Assembly (NCBI GenBank): GCA_964528315.1
Contig: CAZGRO010000052.1
Span: 1 to 10,832, forward strand
Length of the DNA stretch: 10,832 nucleotides
Direction of reading: 5' to 3'
Source of the DNA: JALHTG01 sp964528315
GTDB taxonomy: Archaea; Thermoproteota; Bathyarchaeia; 40CM-2-53-6; JALHTG01
Both the position numbers and the translations under genes were made by a program. Positions 1 to 6,939 of this stretch are shown here, one piece after another. Under the pieces are notes generated by a model. That model did no database searches. It saw only the letters and a list, made by a program, of their open reading frames with translations, and was not told the DNA's origin. Every line of letters starts with the position of its first letter. Positions within the stretch are counted from its first letter, which is position 1.

Positions 1-23
1 ACAAGTATCTGAACATAGGCTGA
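1..23 (+). CDS. Possible 3' end of an upstream gene (very tentative)
   Basis: An open frame running in from the left edge reads KYLNIG and then stops at 21-23, 15 bases before the GTG of rio1. In many archaea the gene before rio1 in this cluster encodes translation initiation factor aIF1A. The fragment is too short to identify, and another frame stays open to 49 with a basic tail. The aIF1A idea rests only on conserved gene order. Confidence 0.2.
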
Positions 24-38
24 GGAAGAAGAAGGGAA

Positions 39-833
39 GTGGCCACTGAAGCGCTGGAAAGGAAACTTCACCTTAGAGAGAAAAGATACGAAGTCGAACA
101 ACTAATAAAAGAGAAACGAAGCGAAGAATTCGACGCCCTCGAGGAAGTTTTCGACAAACCAACACTGATGTTGATCTACAGACTTCTGAATCAGGGACGA
201 CTATCTCACATTCATGGCTGCATCGAGGCAGGCAAAGAATCAAGGGTCTATCTGGGAGAAGACCCCAAGGGCAAACAGGTTGCAGTAAAAATCTTTCTGA
301 AATCGACAGCAGAGTTCCGCAAAGGCAGGATGACCTATCTGGAAGGAGACCCAAGATTCCAGAGAATCAGAAGAGACACGCGTTCGCTGATATATCTGTG
401 GGCTCAGAAAGAGTACAAGAACCTGCAGACTGCATCCTCGGCTGGAGTGAGTGTTCCAAGACCCATTCTCGTCAGAGGCAATGTCTTAGTGATGCAATTC
501 ATAGGTGACAAAGGTGTGCCAGCACCGCTTCTGAAAGATCGGGAATCTGACGTGACAGCGAAGCTGTATGAAAGACTGTTGAAGGAAGTCAAGTTGCTCT
601 ATGACAAAGCTGGACTTGTTCATGCGGATCTGAGCGAATACAATGTGATGATGTGGAGGAGCAGGCCGGTCATGATCGACATGTCGCAGGCAGTATCATT
701 GAATCACCCATTGGCGGACACATTCCTGCGACGCGATCTCTCCAACCTGAATAGCTTTTTTGCGAAACATTCCGTACAGGTGAAATCGATAGATCACCTT
801 TGTGCCTGGGTGATTGGCAAAGATGCAGTCTAG
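39..833 (+). CDS. rio1: RIO1-family atypical serine/threonine protein kinase/ATPase
   Basis: RIO1 is an atypical protein kinase/ATPase. In eukaryotes it works in late maturation of the small ribosomal subunit, and the archaeal proteins are thought to do the same in the cytoplasm. The 264-residue product shows the RIO hallmarks in order: a nucleotide-binding loop GKESRVY (65-71) in place of a classical P-loop, the ATP-anchoring lysine in VAVKIF (K84), the catalytic loop HADLSEYN (195-202; D197 and N202), and the metal-binding IDMSQ (D214). These are followed by the RIO1-typical tail around HPLADTFLRRDLSNL. Length is normal for an archaeal RIO1. The GTG at 39 is preceded by a purine-rich stretch (AGGAAGAAGAAGGGA, 23-37) that can act as a ribosome-binding site, and the next in-frame ATG would remove about 42 N-terminal residues. 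The gene overlaps the KH-protein gene, as in many archaeal genomes, which suggests coupled translation. Confidence 0.95.
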   Translation: MATEALERKLHLREKRYEVEQLIKEKRSEEFDALEEVFDKPTLMLIYRLLNQGRLSHIHGCIEAGKESRVYLGEDPKGKQVAVKIFLKSTAEFRKGRMTYLEGDPRFQRIRRDTRSLIYLWAQKEYKNLQTASSAGVSVPRPILVRGNVLVMQFIGDKGVPAPLLKDRESDVTAKLYERLLKEVKLLYDKAGLVHADLSEYNVMMWRSRPVMIDMSQAVSLNHPLADTFLRRDLSNLNSFFAKHSVQVKSIDHLCAWVIGKDAV

Positions 834-1401
834 GATCACATGCACGATCCCGATAGAGAGAGTCGGTGTGCTCATTGGACGCGAAGGAGATGTGAAGAAG
901 AGAATCGAAAAGAACCTAGGCGTCTGCCTAACAGTCTCTGGCGAAACAGGCATAGTAGAGATCTCGTCTCGGAACGAAAACACGGACCCTGCTTCTCTCT
1001 TAAGAGCAAAGGAAATCGCAGTAGCCATCGGCCGAGGCTTTTCCCCGGAAAAGGCCTGTCTTCTCTTCGACGAGGACATGGCTTTGGAGCTCATTGATCT
1101 GAGGGATCTGTATGGAAAGAATGAGAGTGATATGAGAAGGGTCAAAGGGAGAATCATAGGGCAGGCCGGAAAGACTAGAAGAATAATCGAAGAAATGACC
1201 AGAGCTAGTCTCTCGATCTTCGGTGACACGATCGGCATACTGGGCGCATATGAGAGAGTGGCCACTGCCAGAGAAGCGGTGGAAATGCTCCTCAAAGGGA
1301 AACAACACGCAACCGTTTACAGATTTCTGCGAGATAGGCGATGGGAAGAAAAGAGAAGGCAGACCCTTGAGCTATGGGAGAAGCCGGTGCCGCGACCATA
1401 G
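823..1401 (+). CDS. Dim2/Pno1-like two-KH-domain RNA-binding protein
   Basis: This 192-residue protein belongs to the universal archaeal KH family related to eukaryotic Dim2/Pno1, which binds the 3' end of small-subunit rRNA during its maturation. The first KH domain begins near IPIERVGVLIG (9-19) with a GREG loop (19-22). The second contains GRIIGQAGKTRRIIE (109-123) with a GQAG loop (113-116). The C-terminal TVYRFLRDRR (164-173) is a family-typical tail. I chose ATG 823, which overlaps the end of rio1 by 11 bp, because IPIERVG then starts close to the N terminus as is usual. A TTG nine bases earlier (814) would add only three residues. Its pairing with rio1 mirrors the eukaryotic functional link between Rio kinases and Dim2 in 40S maturation. 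No paralogue-specific symbol is assigned. Confidence 0.92.
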   Translation: MQSRITCTIPIERVGVLIGREGDVKKRIEKNLGVCLTVSGETGIVEISSRNENTDPASLLRAKEIAVAIGRGFSPEKACLLFDEDMALELIDLRDLYGKNESDMRRVKGRIIGQAGKTRRIIEEMTRASLSIFGDTIGILGAYERVATAREAVEMLLKGKQHATVYRFLRDRRWEEKRRQTLELWEKPVPRP

Positions 1402-1593
1402 GCTCAGTTGTCAGGCAGAAAAATGTTCATGATCCAGCTCCGCACCATGTCTGCGATGCAGAATCAACCTCTGGAGATCAATCCAAAGCAACTTGAGTGA
1501 TGAGAAAGCTTGGAATTTGACGCCCACTCGTCATTCACTTTGATCACATAAATGATGATAGGCAAGATCGGAAATATCTGAAGGAAAGGCGGT
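1402..1593 (+). promoter_or_regulatory. Intergenic gap upstream of top6B; possible promoter
   Basis: This 192-bp gap separates the KH gene from top6B. An A/T-rich CACATAAATGATGATA at 1545-1560 lies about 40 bases before the top6B ATG, where an archaeal TATA element could sit. It is followed by a purine-rich stretch (AAGGAAAGG, 1582-1590) that can serve as the ribosome-binding site. A 25-codon ATG frame at 1423-1500 shows no recognisable content. No RNA gene or strong repeat is visible. The promoter call is weak because the TATA match is poor. Confidence 0.25.
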
Positions 1594-3135
1594 ATGACGG
1601 AGCTCTTCCAAGAAATAAGCCCCGCAGACTTCTTCTACAGAAATCGGGACATTGCTGGCTTCACAAACCCCTCTAGAGCTATCTACTCAACAATAAGAGA
1701 ACTCGTTGAGAACTCTCTGGATTCCTGCGAAACCTACAGCTTTGCGCCAGACGTATACATTCGGGTTTCTCAGATATCAGAGTCCGGAGAAGGCCCAGGG
1801 ACGTATTTCGTGAGAGTTCAAGACAATGGGTGTGGCGTTCCGTCGGACATGATACCTCTGGCATTCGGACAGGTCCTGTTCGGATCAAAGTACAGACTTA
1901 GGCAGACCAGAGGAACATTTGGCCTCGGAGGGAAAATGGCTATCCTGTACGGGCAGATTACCACACACAGGCCGGTTAGAATTATATCGGGTACAGGGCG
2001 TGGAAAGATACATGAGTACGAGCTCTCGATGGATATTCAGCACAACAAGCCGATCGTGCTGAAACGCAAACGACATCCAAACCCCAACAAGTGGCATGGC
2101 ACAGTCATTGAACTGCAAACAGAGGCAGACTACACTCGAGCCATGTCCAAGATTCTTGACTACATGAAGCAGACCGCGATAGTTGCACCGTACGCCAATC
2201 TGACATTCGTGGACCCGAAGGGACGCTTGTACCGATTCGTCAGAGCCACTACGAAGATGCCGAGACCTCCAAAGGAAACCACCCTTCACCCACATGGAGT
2301 GGATGTAGAAGCACTGAAGAGGATCATAGAGACAACTACAACTCGAAGAATGAAAGACTTCATGAAGACACATTTCCATCGGGTAGGAGATACAATCGCA
2401 AGAAGATTCTTGGATAATGCGGGAGTCAACTACAGAAAGAACCCGAAAAAACTCGAACCAGATGAAATCGTTAGACTCGTGAATTTGATGAAGACATTCA
2501 ATGACTTCCTGGCACCAGACGCCAGCTGCCTAAGCCCTCTCGGAGAGGAGCTCCTTGAAGCAGGAATAAAGAAGGAGTATAGACCAGAATTTGTGACCGT
2601 GTACCAACGGAGACCAGCAGCATACTCTGGTTTTCCATTTATCGTAGAGGTCGGAATCGCGTACGGAGGCCAAATCCAAAACTCAGGTACGGTATCCCTG
2701 TACAGATTCGCAAACAAGATCCCACTTCTTTTCGACGAATCCAGCGATGTTTCTTGGAAGGTAGTAAACTCACTGGTTGATTGGAGACACTACAAGGTTC
2801 CCCCCGATGCCCCCATCGCCGTATTCGTACACATATGTTCGACAAAGATCCCCTACAAAACCGTCGGCAAGGAATTCATTGCTGACAGACCAGATGTCGA
2901 ACGAGAGATACTGAATGCGGTAAGGGAGGCTGCAAGAAGGCTGTCAATTTTCCTCTCAAAGAAACAGCATCTGGAGAGAGAGAAAAAGAGACTTGATGTG
3001 TTTGAGAAGTATCTGCCGAAGATTGCATCTTTCTCCGCCAAACTCGCCGGGAGAAAGACAGTTCCAGACACAAAACCACTGCTAAGGAGCGTAATGAGAT
3101 ATGGTGCGGAAGGAGAAAGCGAAGAAGACCGTTAA
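1594..3135 (+). CDS. top6B: DNA topoisomerase VI subunit B (GHKL ATPase)
   Basis: Subunit B is the ATP-driven clamp of topoisomerase VI (A2B2), which passes one DNA duplex through another to relax supercoils and separate daughter chromosomes. The Bergerat (GHKL) fold is clear: N box ELVENSLDS (36-44, catalytic E39 and metal-binding N40), DNGCG (77-81), and GTFGLGGK (107-114) forming the ATP lid. A helix-two-turn-helix region follows at roughly 230-310, then the transducer domain. Its STKIPYKTVGKE segment supplies the probable switch lysine (K426), almost the same number as the K427 I recall for the Sulfolobus shibatae enzyme. The 513-residue length is close to the S. shibatae protein and lacks the longer C-terminal extension of some methanogens. 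The last 35 bp overlap top6A in another frame, so the two subunits are probably made in a coupled way. Confidence 0.97.
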   Translation: MTELFQEISPADFFYRNRDIAGFTNPSRAIYSTIRELVENSLDSCETYSFAPDVYIRVSQISESGEGPGTYFVRVQDNGCGVPSDMIPLAFGQVLFGSKYRLRQTRGTFGLGGKMAILYGQITTHRPVRIISGTGRGKIHEYELSMDIQHNKPIVLKRKRHPNPNKWHGTVIELQTEADYTRAMSKILDYMKQTAIVAPYANLTFVDPKGRLYRFVRATTKMPRPPKETTLHPHGVDVEALKRIIETTTTRRMKDFMKTHFHRVGDTIARRFLDNAGVNYRKNPKKLEPDEIVRLVNLMKTFNDFLAPDASCLSPLGEELLEAGIKKEYRPEFVTVYQRRPAAYSGFPFIVEVGIAYGGQIQNSGTVSLYRFANKIPLLFDESSDVSWKVVNSLVDWRHYKVPPDAPIAVFVHICSTKIPYKTVGKEFIADRPDVEREILNAVREAARRLSIFLSKKQHLEREKKRLDVFEKYLPKIASFSAKLAGRKTVPDTKPLLRSVMRYGAEGESEEDR

Positions 3136-4210
3136 GAGCCTGGTCAGACAGAGGAAAGAAAAGATACTAGGGAGTCTGAAGACGCTAGGGTCATCTGTCT
3201 GCGGCCAGATAGACAGCAAGGAATTTCCCTCAATAAACATGCCTAGCAGATCCATTCAGAACATCATCTATGATCCTGAAACAAGACAGTACGTTCTGGG
3301 AGATACACAGGTAAAGCGAAGCGCCAGAAATGTCAGGCACATAAGACCGTTCACTCAACTTGTCTGGACAGCATCTTTCGCTGGTGAGCTCGCCGGTCAG
3401 AGTAGAACAAGCACACTGAGAGACGTTTTCTACTCTGCCCAAGCATACGAGATGAACTTCATAGATCAAGCAGAGAGCGATAACATCATCACTGATCTTG
3501 AGACCGTCCTTGGCTCTGCTAGAGAAGATTTCAACGTGTTCCCAGAGGAGAGATCGGCTATCTTCGGAGATCTCACAATTGAATACACGGTTCCAGGCTA
3601 CGAAGGAAGAAGACTGAACCTTGCAAGCCACCCGGATGGAATGATGATAGGCCCGGCTCTGACCAATGCTGAGTTTGTTGAATGCAATGCAGATAGAATT
3701 ATCGCAATAGAGAAAGGCGCACTTTTCACCAGGTTTGTCGAGGAGAAGGTTCACGCAAAACACAAGGCAATTCTCGTCCAAACCGCGGGCCAGGCTCCAA
3801 GGGCCACTAGGAGCCTTATCAGAAGACTGAACCAAGAACTCAAGCTACCAGTACTTATTCTCACAGATGGAGACCCATGGGGCATGCACATTGCCATGGT
3901 GATAATTTCCGGTTCGGCCAATGCTGCACACATCAAGGAGCTCAATACGCCTGACGCTAAATGGGGGGGAGTCTGGGCAAGCGACATAGTGGAATATGAT
4001 CTGCCCAGCGACAGGCTAACGGATCTCGACATCAAAAGGCTATACGAACTGAGAAAGGACCCACGGTACGAAGGGAAATTGTGGAAGAAAGAGATTGAAA
4101 CTTTCCTGAAAATAAGGAAGAAGGCGGAACAAGAAGCCTTTAGTCGATATGGCTTGACATACATAGTCGACAAGTACCTCCCTGCAAAGCTTAAGGAACT
4201 GAAGACGTAG
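3101..4210 (+). CDS. top6A: DNA topoisomerase VI subunit A (Spo11-like, DNA-cleaving)
   Basis: Subunit A makes the transient double-strand break through a covalent tyrosine-DNA bond and is the archaeal relative of Spo11. The winged-helix (CAP-like) domain carries the active-site motif STLRDVFYSAQ, and Y111 matches the catalytic tyrosine (yeast Spo11 has RDIFYSN). The Toprim domain supplies the metal-binding acidic residues: E204 in IIAIEKG, and D256 and D258 in LTDGDPWG. At 369 residues the protein is full length. ATG 3101 follows AAGGAG (3084-3089) with a slightly long spacing. GTG 3104 is an almost equivalent alternative. The gene is embedded in the 3' end of top6B, the usual archaeal B-then-A order. 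Confidence 0.97.
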   Translation: MVRKEKAKKTVKSLVRQRKEKILGSLKTLGSSVCGQIDSKEFPSINMPSRSIQNIIYDPETRQYVLGDTQVKRSARNVRHIRPFTQLVWTASFAGELAGQSRTSTLRDVFYSAQAYEMNFIDQAESDNIITDLETVLGSAREDFNVFPEERSAIFGDLTIEYTVPGYEGRRLNLASHPDGMMIGPALTNAEFVECNADRIIAIEKGALFTRFVEEKVHAKHKAILVQTAGQAPRATRSLIRRLNQELKLPVLILTDGDPWGMHIAMVIISGSANAAHIKELNTPDAKWGGVWASDIVEYDLPSDRLTDLDIKRLYELRKDPRYEGKLWKKEIETFLKIRKKAEQEAFSRYGLTYIVDKYLPAKLKELKT

Positions 4211-4293
4211 ACGATCTTTGTGTTCAGATCCTAGTTCTGCTCAACGACAGGTTTTTCACTCTAAGCTTACATGAAGGACAACTGGCGACTCAG
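4211..4293 (+). promoter_or_regulatory. Short spacer between top6A and the sulfur operon
   Basis: This 83-bp spacer contains a run of five T (4252-4256), which could end top6A transcription because archaeal terminators are T-rich. It is followed by CTAAGCTTA (4261-4269), a weak candidate TATA element about 25-30 bases before the tusA-like start. Neither is a strong match. The operon could equally be read from upstream. Confidence 0.2.
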
Positions 4294-4536
4294 TTGACCG
4301 ACCAGAAAGCTGACAGAATCCTAGACTGCATTGGCCTCTTCTGCCCGGTCCCAGTGTTCAAGACAAGAGAGGAAATTGACAGGATGGCTGAGGGAGAGGT
4401 CTTGGTGGTACTAACCGACGATCCGGCCGCAGAGGAGGATTTCCGCTCGTGGGCAAAGAGAACCGGCCACGAGATAGTGGAGATAAGAAAGGAACCTGAT
4501 CACCTCCGCGTATCGATACGCAAGGCCAAGAAGTGA
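4294..4536 (+). CDS. TusA/SirA-like sulfur-carrier protein
   Basis: TusA-family proteins are small cytoplasmic sulfur carriers that hold a persulfide on a conserved cysteine and pass it to partner proteins. This 80-residue protein has the family signature near its N terminus: DCIGLFCPVPVFKTREEI with the CPxP motif at C17-P20, so C17 is the predicted sulfur-carrying residue. A second cysteine sits at 12. The rest has the expected mixed alpha/beta pattern. The TTG start at 4294 puts the motif at the usual distance from the N terminus. AAGGA at 4274-4278 is rather far upstream, and a CTG at 4282 is also in frame, so the start is uncertain by a few codons. The stop codon overlaps a possible GTG start of the IscS-like gene, so these are almost certainly one transcript. 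Acceptors could be tRNA thiolation, molybdopterin or Fe-S enzymes, and the sequence does not say which. Confidence 0.85.
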   Translation: MTDQKADRILDCIGLFCPVPVFKTREEIDRMAEGEVLVVLTDDPAAEEDFRSWAKRTGHEIVEIRKEPDHLRVSIRKAKK

Positions 4537-5717
4537 AAGCAATGAAGCGCATCTATATGGATTACCAGGCCGGATCGCCTGTGGATCCCCGGGTAATAGA
4601 GGCTATGACACCGTACTTCGGAACAGCCTTCGGAAATCCATCCTCGACTCACAGCCTTGGCCAAGAGGCAAAAACAGCAGTCGAAGATGCCAGATCAAAA
4701 GTTGCTTCATTGATTGGAGCGACTAGGAAAGAGGATGTAATCTTCACCTCAGGCGGAACGGAAAGCAACAACCTAGCGCTTATTGGAGCCGCGACGAGGA
4801 GCAAGGAAAAGCGAAACAAAATCGTAACTTCCGCCATCGAACACATATCCATCCTGAACATCTGCAAGTACCTAACCAAACTTGGGTTCAATGTGAAGCA
4901 CATCCCAGTCGACAGCCAAGGCATGATAGACACAGCGACAATTGAGGACTCAATCTCCAACGACACAAATCTGGTTTCAATCATGTATGCGAACGGCGAG
5001 ATAGGAACCATGGAACCGATAGCTGAAATCGGCAGGATCGCGCATGATCACGGCGCACTGTTTCATGTGGACGCTGTCGCAGCAGTCGGAAAGCTCCCCA
5101 TCAACGTGGAAAGGGAGAACATAGACCTGCTATCGCTCTCCTCGAACGATATCTACGGACCCAAGGGCGTCGGAGCCCTCTACATAAGGCAAGGAACTCA
5201 ACTGAGACCCCTCATTTTAGGTGGAGGGCAAGAGAGAGGACTGCGGTCCGGGACCGAGAACGTGCCAGGCATTGTGGGAATGGGCAAGGCAGCGGAGATT
5301 GCAGCTCAGGAAATGGAACAGGAATCAACAAGGTTGACAGAGATAAGAGACAAGTTAAGAAAAGGTGTCCTCGACAACATCCCTCATTCTTATCTCAACG
5401 GCCATCCAACGGCTCGACTACCAAACAACCTGAGTGTGAGATTCAGTTACATCGAGGGAGAATCTCTTGTGCTGAGCCTAGACATGGAGGGGATAGCGGT
5501 TTCATCGGGATCTGCATGCTCCTCCAAGACTCTGGAACCGTCTCATGTGCTTAGAGCGATCGGACTCCGCCACGAGGAGGCACACGGCTCACTGCTTTTC
5601 AGCATGGGCAAGTGGAACACCGAAGAGGAAGTGAACCGAATACTAGAGCTTCTTCCCGAAGTAGTCAGAAGACTTAGAAGAATGTCGCCTCTTACTCCCA
5701 AGGAGTTGCAGGTGTGA
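4533..5717 (+). CDS. iscS: IscS/NifS-family protein lacking the PLP lysine (A. fulgidus IscS type)
   Basis: This is a full-length (394-residue) class V aminotransferase-fold protein of the cysteine desulfurase family, which normally frees sulfur from cysteine using PLP and hands it to IscU. Conserved parts include YMDYQA near the start, TSGGTESNN (72-80), the EH pair (H104), HVDA (D180), and the mobile-loop cysteine in SSGSACSS (C329). The PLP-binding site is altered. The usual S-x-H-K before YGPKG reads SSNDIYGPKG, so the Schiff-base lysine is an aspartate (D206) and the histidine an asparagine (N205). The usual glutamine three residues after D180 is alanine (A183), and the substrate-carboxylate arginine in the S-I-R-F-S position is leucine (L355). 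The Archaeoglobus fulgidus IscS shows the same SSND motif from memory and was reported to carry Asp in place of Lys. Numbering is from GTG 4533, which overlaps the tusA stop. ATG 4542 is equally likely and lowers every number by three. It probably partners the iscU gene three bases downstream. Confidence 0.93.
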   Translation: MKAMKRIYMDYQAGSPVDPRVIEAMTPYFGTAFGNPSSTHSLGQEAKTAVEDARSKVASLIGATRKEDVIFTSGGTESNNLALIGAATRSKEKRNKIVTSAIEHISILNICKYLTKLGFNVKHIPVDSQGMIDTATIEDSISNDTNLVSIMYANGEIGTMEPIAEIGRIAHDHGALFHVDAVAAVGKLPINVERENIDLLSLSSNDIYGPKGVGALYIRQGTQLRPLILGGGQERGLRSGTENVPGIVGMGKAAEIAAQEMEQESTRLTEIRDKLRKGVLDNIPHSYLNGHPTARLPNNLSVRFSYIEGESLVLSLDMEGIAVSSGSACSSKTLEPSHVLRAIGLRHEEAHGSLLFSMGKWNTEEEVNRILELLPEVVRRLRRMSPLTPKELQV

Positions 5718-5720
5718 ATC

Positions 5721-6092
5721 TTGTATAGCGAGAAGGTCATGGATCACTTCAGAAATCCTAGGAATGTCGGCGAGATTCAGGATCCAGACGGTGTCGGAAC
5801 TGTTGGAAATCCAGTCTGCGGAGATATGATGACAATATACATCAAAGTCAAAGATGACAAAATCGCGGACATCAAGTTCAAGACTTTTGGGTGTGGAGCT
5901 GCCGTGGCGACTAGTAGCATGGTTACCGAGTTAGCCAGGGGTAAGAGATTGGAGGAAGCGGAGAAGATCACCAGAGCTGATGTAGCTGACGAACTAGGAG
6001 GATTACCTCCGATCAAGATGCACTGCTCAAACCTTGCTGCAGACGCGCTTCACAGCGCGATAGAAGACTACCGCAAGAAGAAAGGTAAGTAG
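5721..6092 (+). CDS. iscU: Fe-S cluster assembly scaffold IscU
   Basis: IscU is the scaffold on which [2Fe-2S] clusters are built before transfer to target proteins. The 123-residue product opens with MYSEKVMDHFRNPRNVG and has all ligands of the family: C33 and D35 (NPVCGD), C58 (FGCGAA), and H101-C102 (KMHCSN). D35 is the residue that controls cluster release. The LPPIKMHCS segment near the usual chaperone-recognition region reads as LPPIK. Length is normal, with no C-terminal extension. The TTG start at 5721 follows the iscS stop by three bases, and GGTGTGA (5711-5717) just upstream can act as a ribosome-binding site. The operon position strongly suggests it works with the lysine-less IscS-like protein. 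Because that protein may not release sulfur from cysteine in the normal way, sulfide or the TusA-like carrier are possible sulfur sources (inference). Confidence 0.95.
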   Translation: MYSEKVMDHFRNPRNVGEIQDPDGVGTVGNPVCGDMMTIYIKVKDDKIADIKFKTFGCGAAVATSSMVTELARGKRLEEAEKITRADVADELGGLPPIKMHCSNLAADALHSAIEDYRKKKGK

Positions 6093-6093
6093 C

Positions 6094-6381
6094 CTACTGT
6101 ATCAGAATGGCTCCAGTCGGGCAGTTTCTCACGCAAGCGACACACCCAGTGCAAACCTCTCCTTCGCAACTTGAGCATGATTGCGTGGCTCTGAAGCCCA
6201 GGCATGACTCTTCGTCCTTAGCGTGCGCAGCTCCATTTAGCAGAGTAAGCACTTCTCCCGGACAGACTTGGACACAAATCCCACAGGCGTTACAGCTCTT
6301 CCTATCTATCCTGATCCTAGACAAAGCGCCACCTCGCTCACGATCATTATCATCATCGGCCACTTCAAGTTTTCCACACAT
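6094..6381 (-). CDS. 2[4Fe-4S] ferredoxin with extra cysteines
   Basis: This small soluble electron carrier (95 residues) has two classical [4Fe-4S] motifs: C30-x2-C33-x2-C36-x3-C40-P and C77-x2-C80-x2-C83-x3-C87-P. Between them is a roughly 36-residue linker carrying three further cysteines (C60, C69, C72) in ESCLGFRATQSCSSCEG. This is unusual for a simple two-cluster ferredoxin. The start is uncertain. ATG 6381 has no clear ribosome-binding site. A TTG at 6324 follows GAGGTGGC with ideal spacing and would begin MSRIRIDRKSC, removing an acidic 19-residue leader that includes C2. The gene converges on iscU, with one base between the stop codons, and is transcribed away from the rubrerythrin-like gene. 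It could feed electrons to Fe-S assembly or to the neighbouring redox proteins. A partner cannot be named from sequence. Confidence 0.9.
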   Translation of the reverse strand: MCGKLEVADDDNDRERGGALSRIRIDRKSCNACGICVQVCPGEVLTLLNGAAHAKDEESCLGFRATQSCSSCEGEVCTGCVACVRNCPTGAILIQ

Positions 6382-6460
6382 CCAGGAATGCTAGCGGTGG
6401 TCCGAAGAAGCCATCAACCTTAAGTGCCTGACAACCGAGGTAGGCTGAGAAGGGAATCAG
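6382..6460 (+). promoter_or_regulatory. Divergent promoter region (ferredoxin / rubrerythrin-like gene)
   Basis: This 79-bp spacer lies between divergently transcribed genes and should contain both promoters. For the rubrerythrin-like gene, ACCTTAAGT (6417-6425) lies about 38 bases before the ATG and is a weak TATA candidate. AAGGGA (6450-6455), five bases before ATG 6461, is a plausible ribosome-binding site. No clear operator palindrome is seen. Confidence 0.3.
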
Positions 6461-6931
6461 ATGACCAGTGAAAAAGGCTGGACATTGAAGAATGCCGTCG
6501 AAAGGGCCATACTAATGGAACAACAGTCACACTCGCTCTACACATCTGCCCTAGACAAGGTGACTTCACCAGGAAGCAAGATACTTCTCAGAAACCTTGC
6601 CAATGATGAACTTCAGCACAGAGCCAAGCTGGAAAAGATAAGGGACACTGGCGCAATAGAGCAGCTTGGTTCGAAGGAAAAGCCAGTAATCGATCTCCAA
6701 ATCCTAGATCAGGTGGAAGATGTACGGCTTACCGAGGATGCAAATTACCAAGAGATTTTGATTTTCGCTGGAAAACGCGAAAAGGAAACACATGAGTACT
6801 ATCTTGAACTGAGCAAGAGACTGTCTGGCACGGCAGCAGGGGAAATGTTCAGTAGACTAGCAGAGGAGGAGCTGGGTCACAAGAATAAGATAGAAAAAGA
6901 GTACGAGAACGTTGTGATGTGGGAAGGGTAG
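6461..6931 (+). CDS. Rubrerythrin-like ferritin-superfamily di-iron protein
   Basis: This 156-residue four-helix protein has two repeats of the rubrerythrin di-iron pattern. The first half has E20 (ERAILMEQQSHSLY) and E50-x2-H53 (ANDELQHR). The second half has E107 (KREKETHEYY) and E137-x2-H140 (EEELGHK). All six predicted ligands are present. There is no C-terminal rubredoxin (CxxC) domain, so this is the erythrin-only type. Members of the family reduce peroxide or handle iron in anaerobes, but the substrate here is unknown. The start is supported by AAGGGA five bases before the ATG. Its stop is eight bases from the end of the Lon-like gene on the opposite strand. The neighbouring Fe-S assembly genes and divergent ferredoxin fit a role in oxidative-stress or iron homeostasis (inference). 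Confidence 0.88.
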   Translation: MTSEKGWTLKNAVERAILMEQQSHSLYTSALDKVTSPGSKILLRNLANDELQHRAKLEKIRDTGAIEQLGSKEKPVIDLQILDQVEDVRLTEDANYQEILIFAGKREKETHEYYLELSKRLSGTAAGEMFSRLAEEELGHKNKIEKEYENVVMWEG

Positions 6932-6939
6932 GAAGGAGA

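Noticed and set aside
696..1295. 199-codon open frame on the - strand across rio1 and the KH gene, and similar long antisense frames at 1885-2379 and 3230-3835
   Set aside because: All lie opposite well-identified genes and have no recognisable motifs. They arise from the high purine bias of the coding strand.
1423..1500. 25-codon ATG frame in the KH-top6B gap
   Set aside because: It is too short to judge, with no good ribosome-binding site and no recognisable motif.
5142..5160. Sequencing error or frameshift as the cause of the missing IscS lysine
   Set aside because: The frame is intact on both sides, two adjacent residues differ (Asn-Asp for His-Lys), distant active-site residues have changed as well, and the same motif is known in A. 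fulgidus.
6107..6394. 95-codon open frame on the + strand opposite the ferredoxin
   Set aside because: It is the exact antisense of a clear two-cluster ferredoxin. Its translation has no domain pattern and the reading is explained by codon structure on the other strand.
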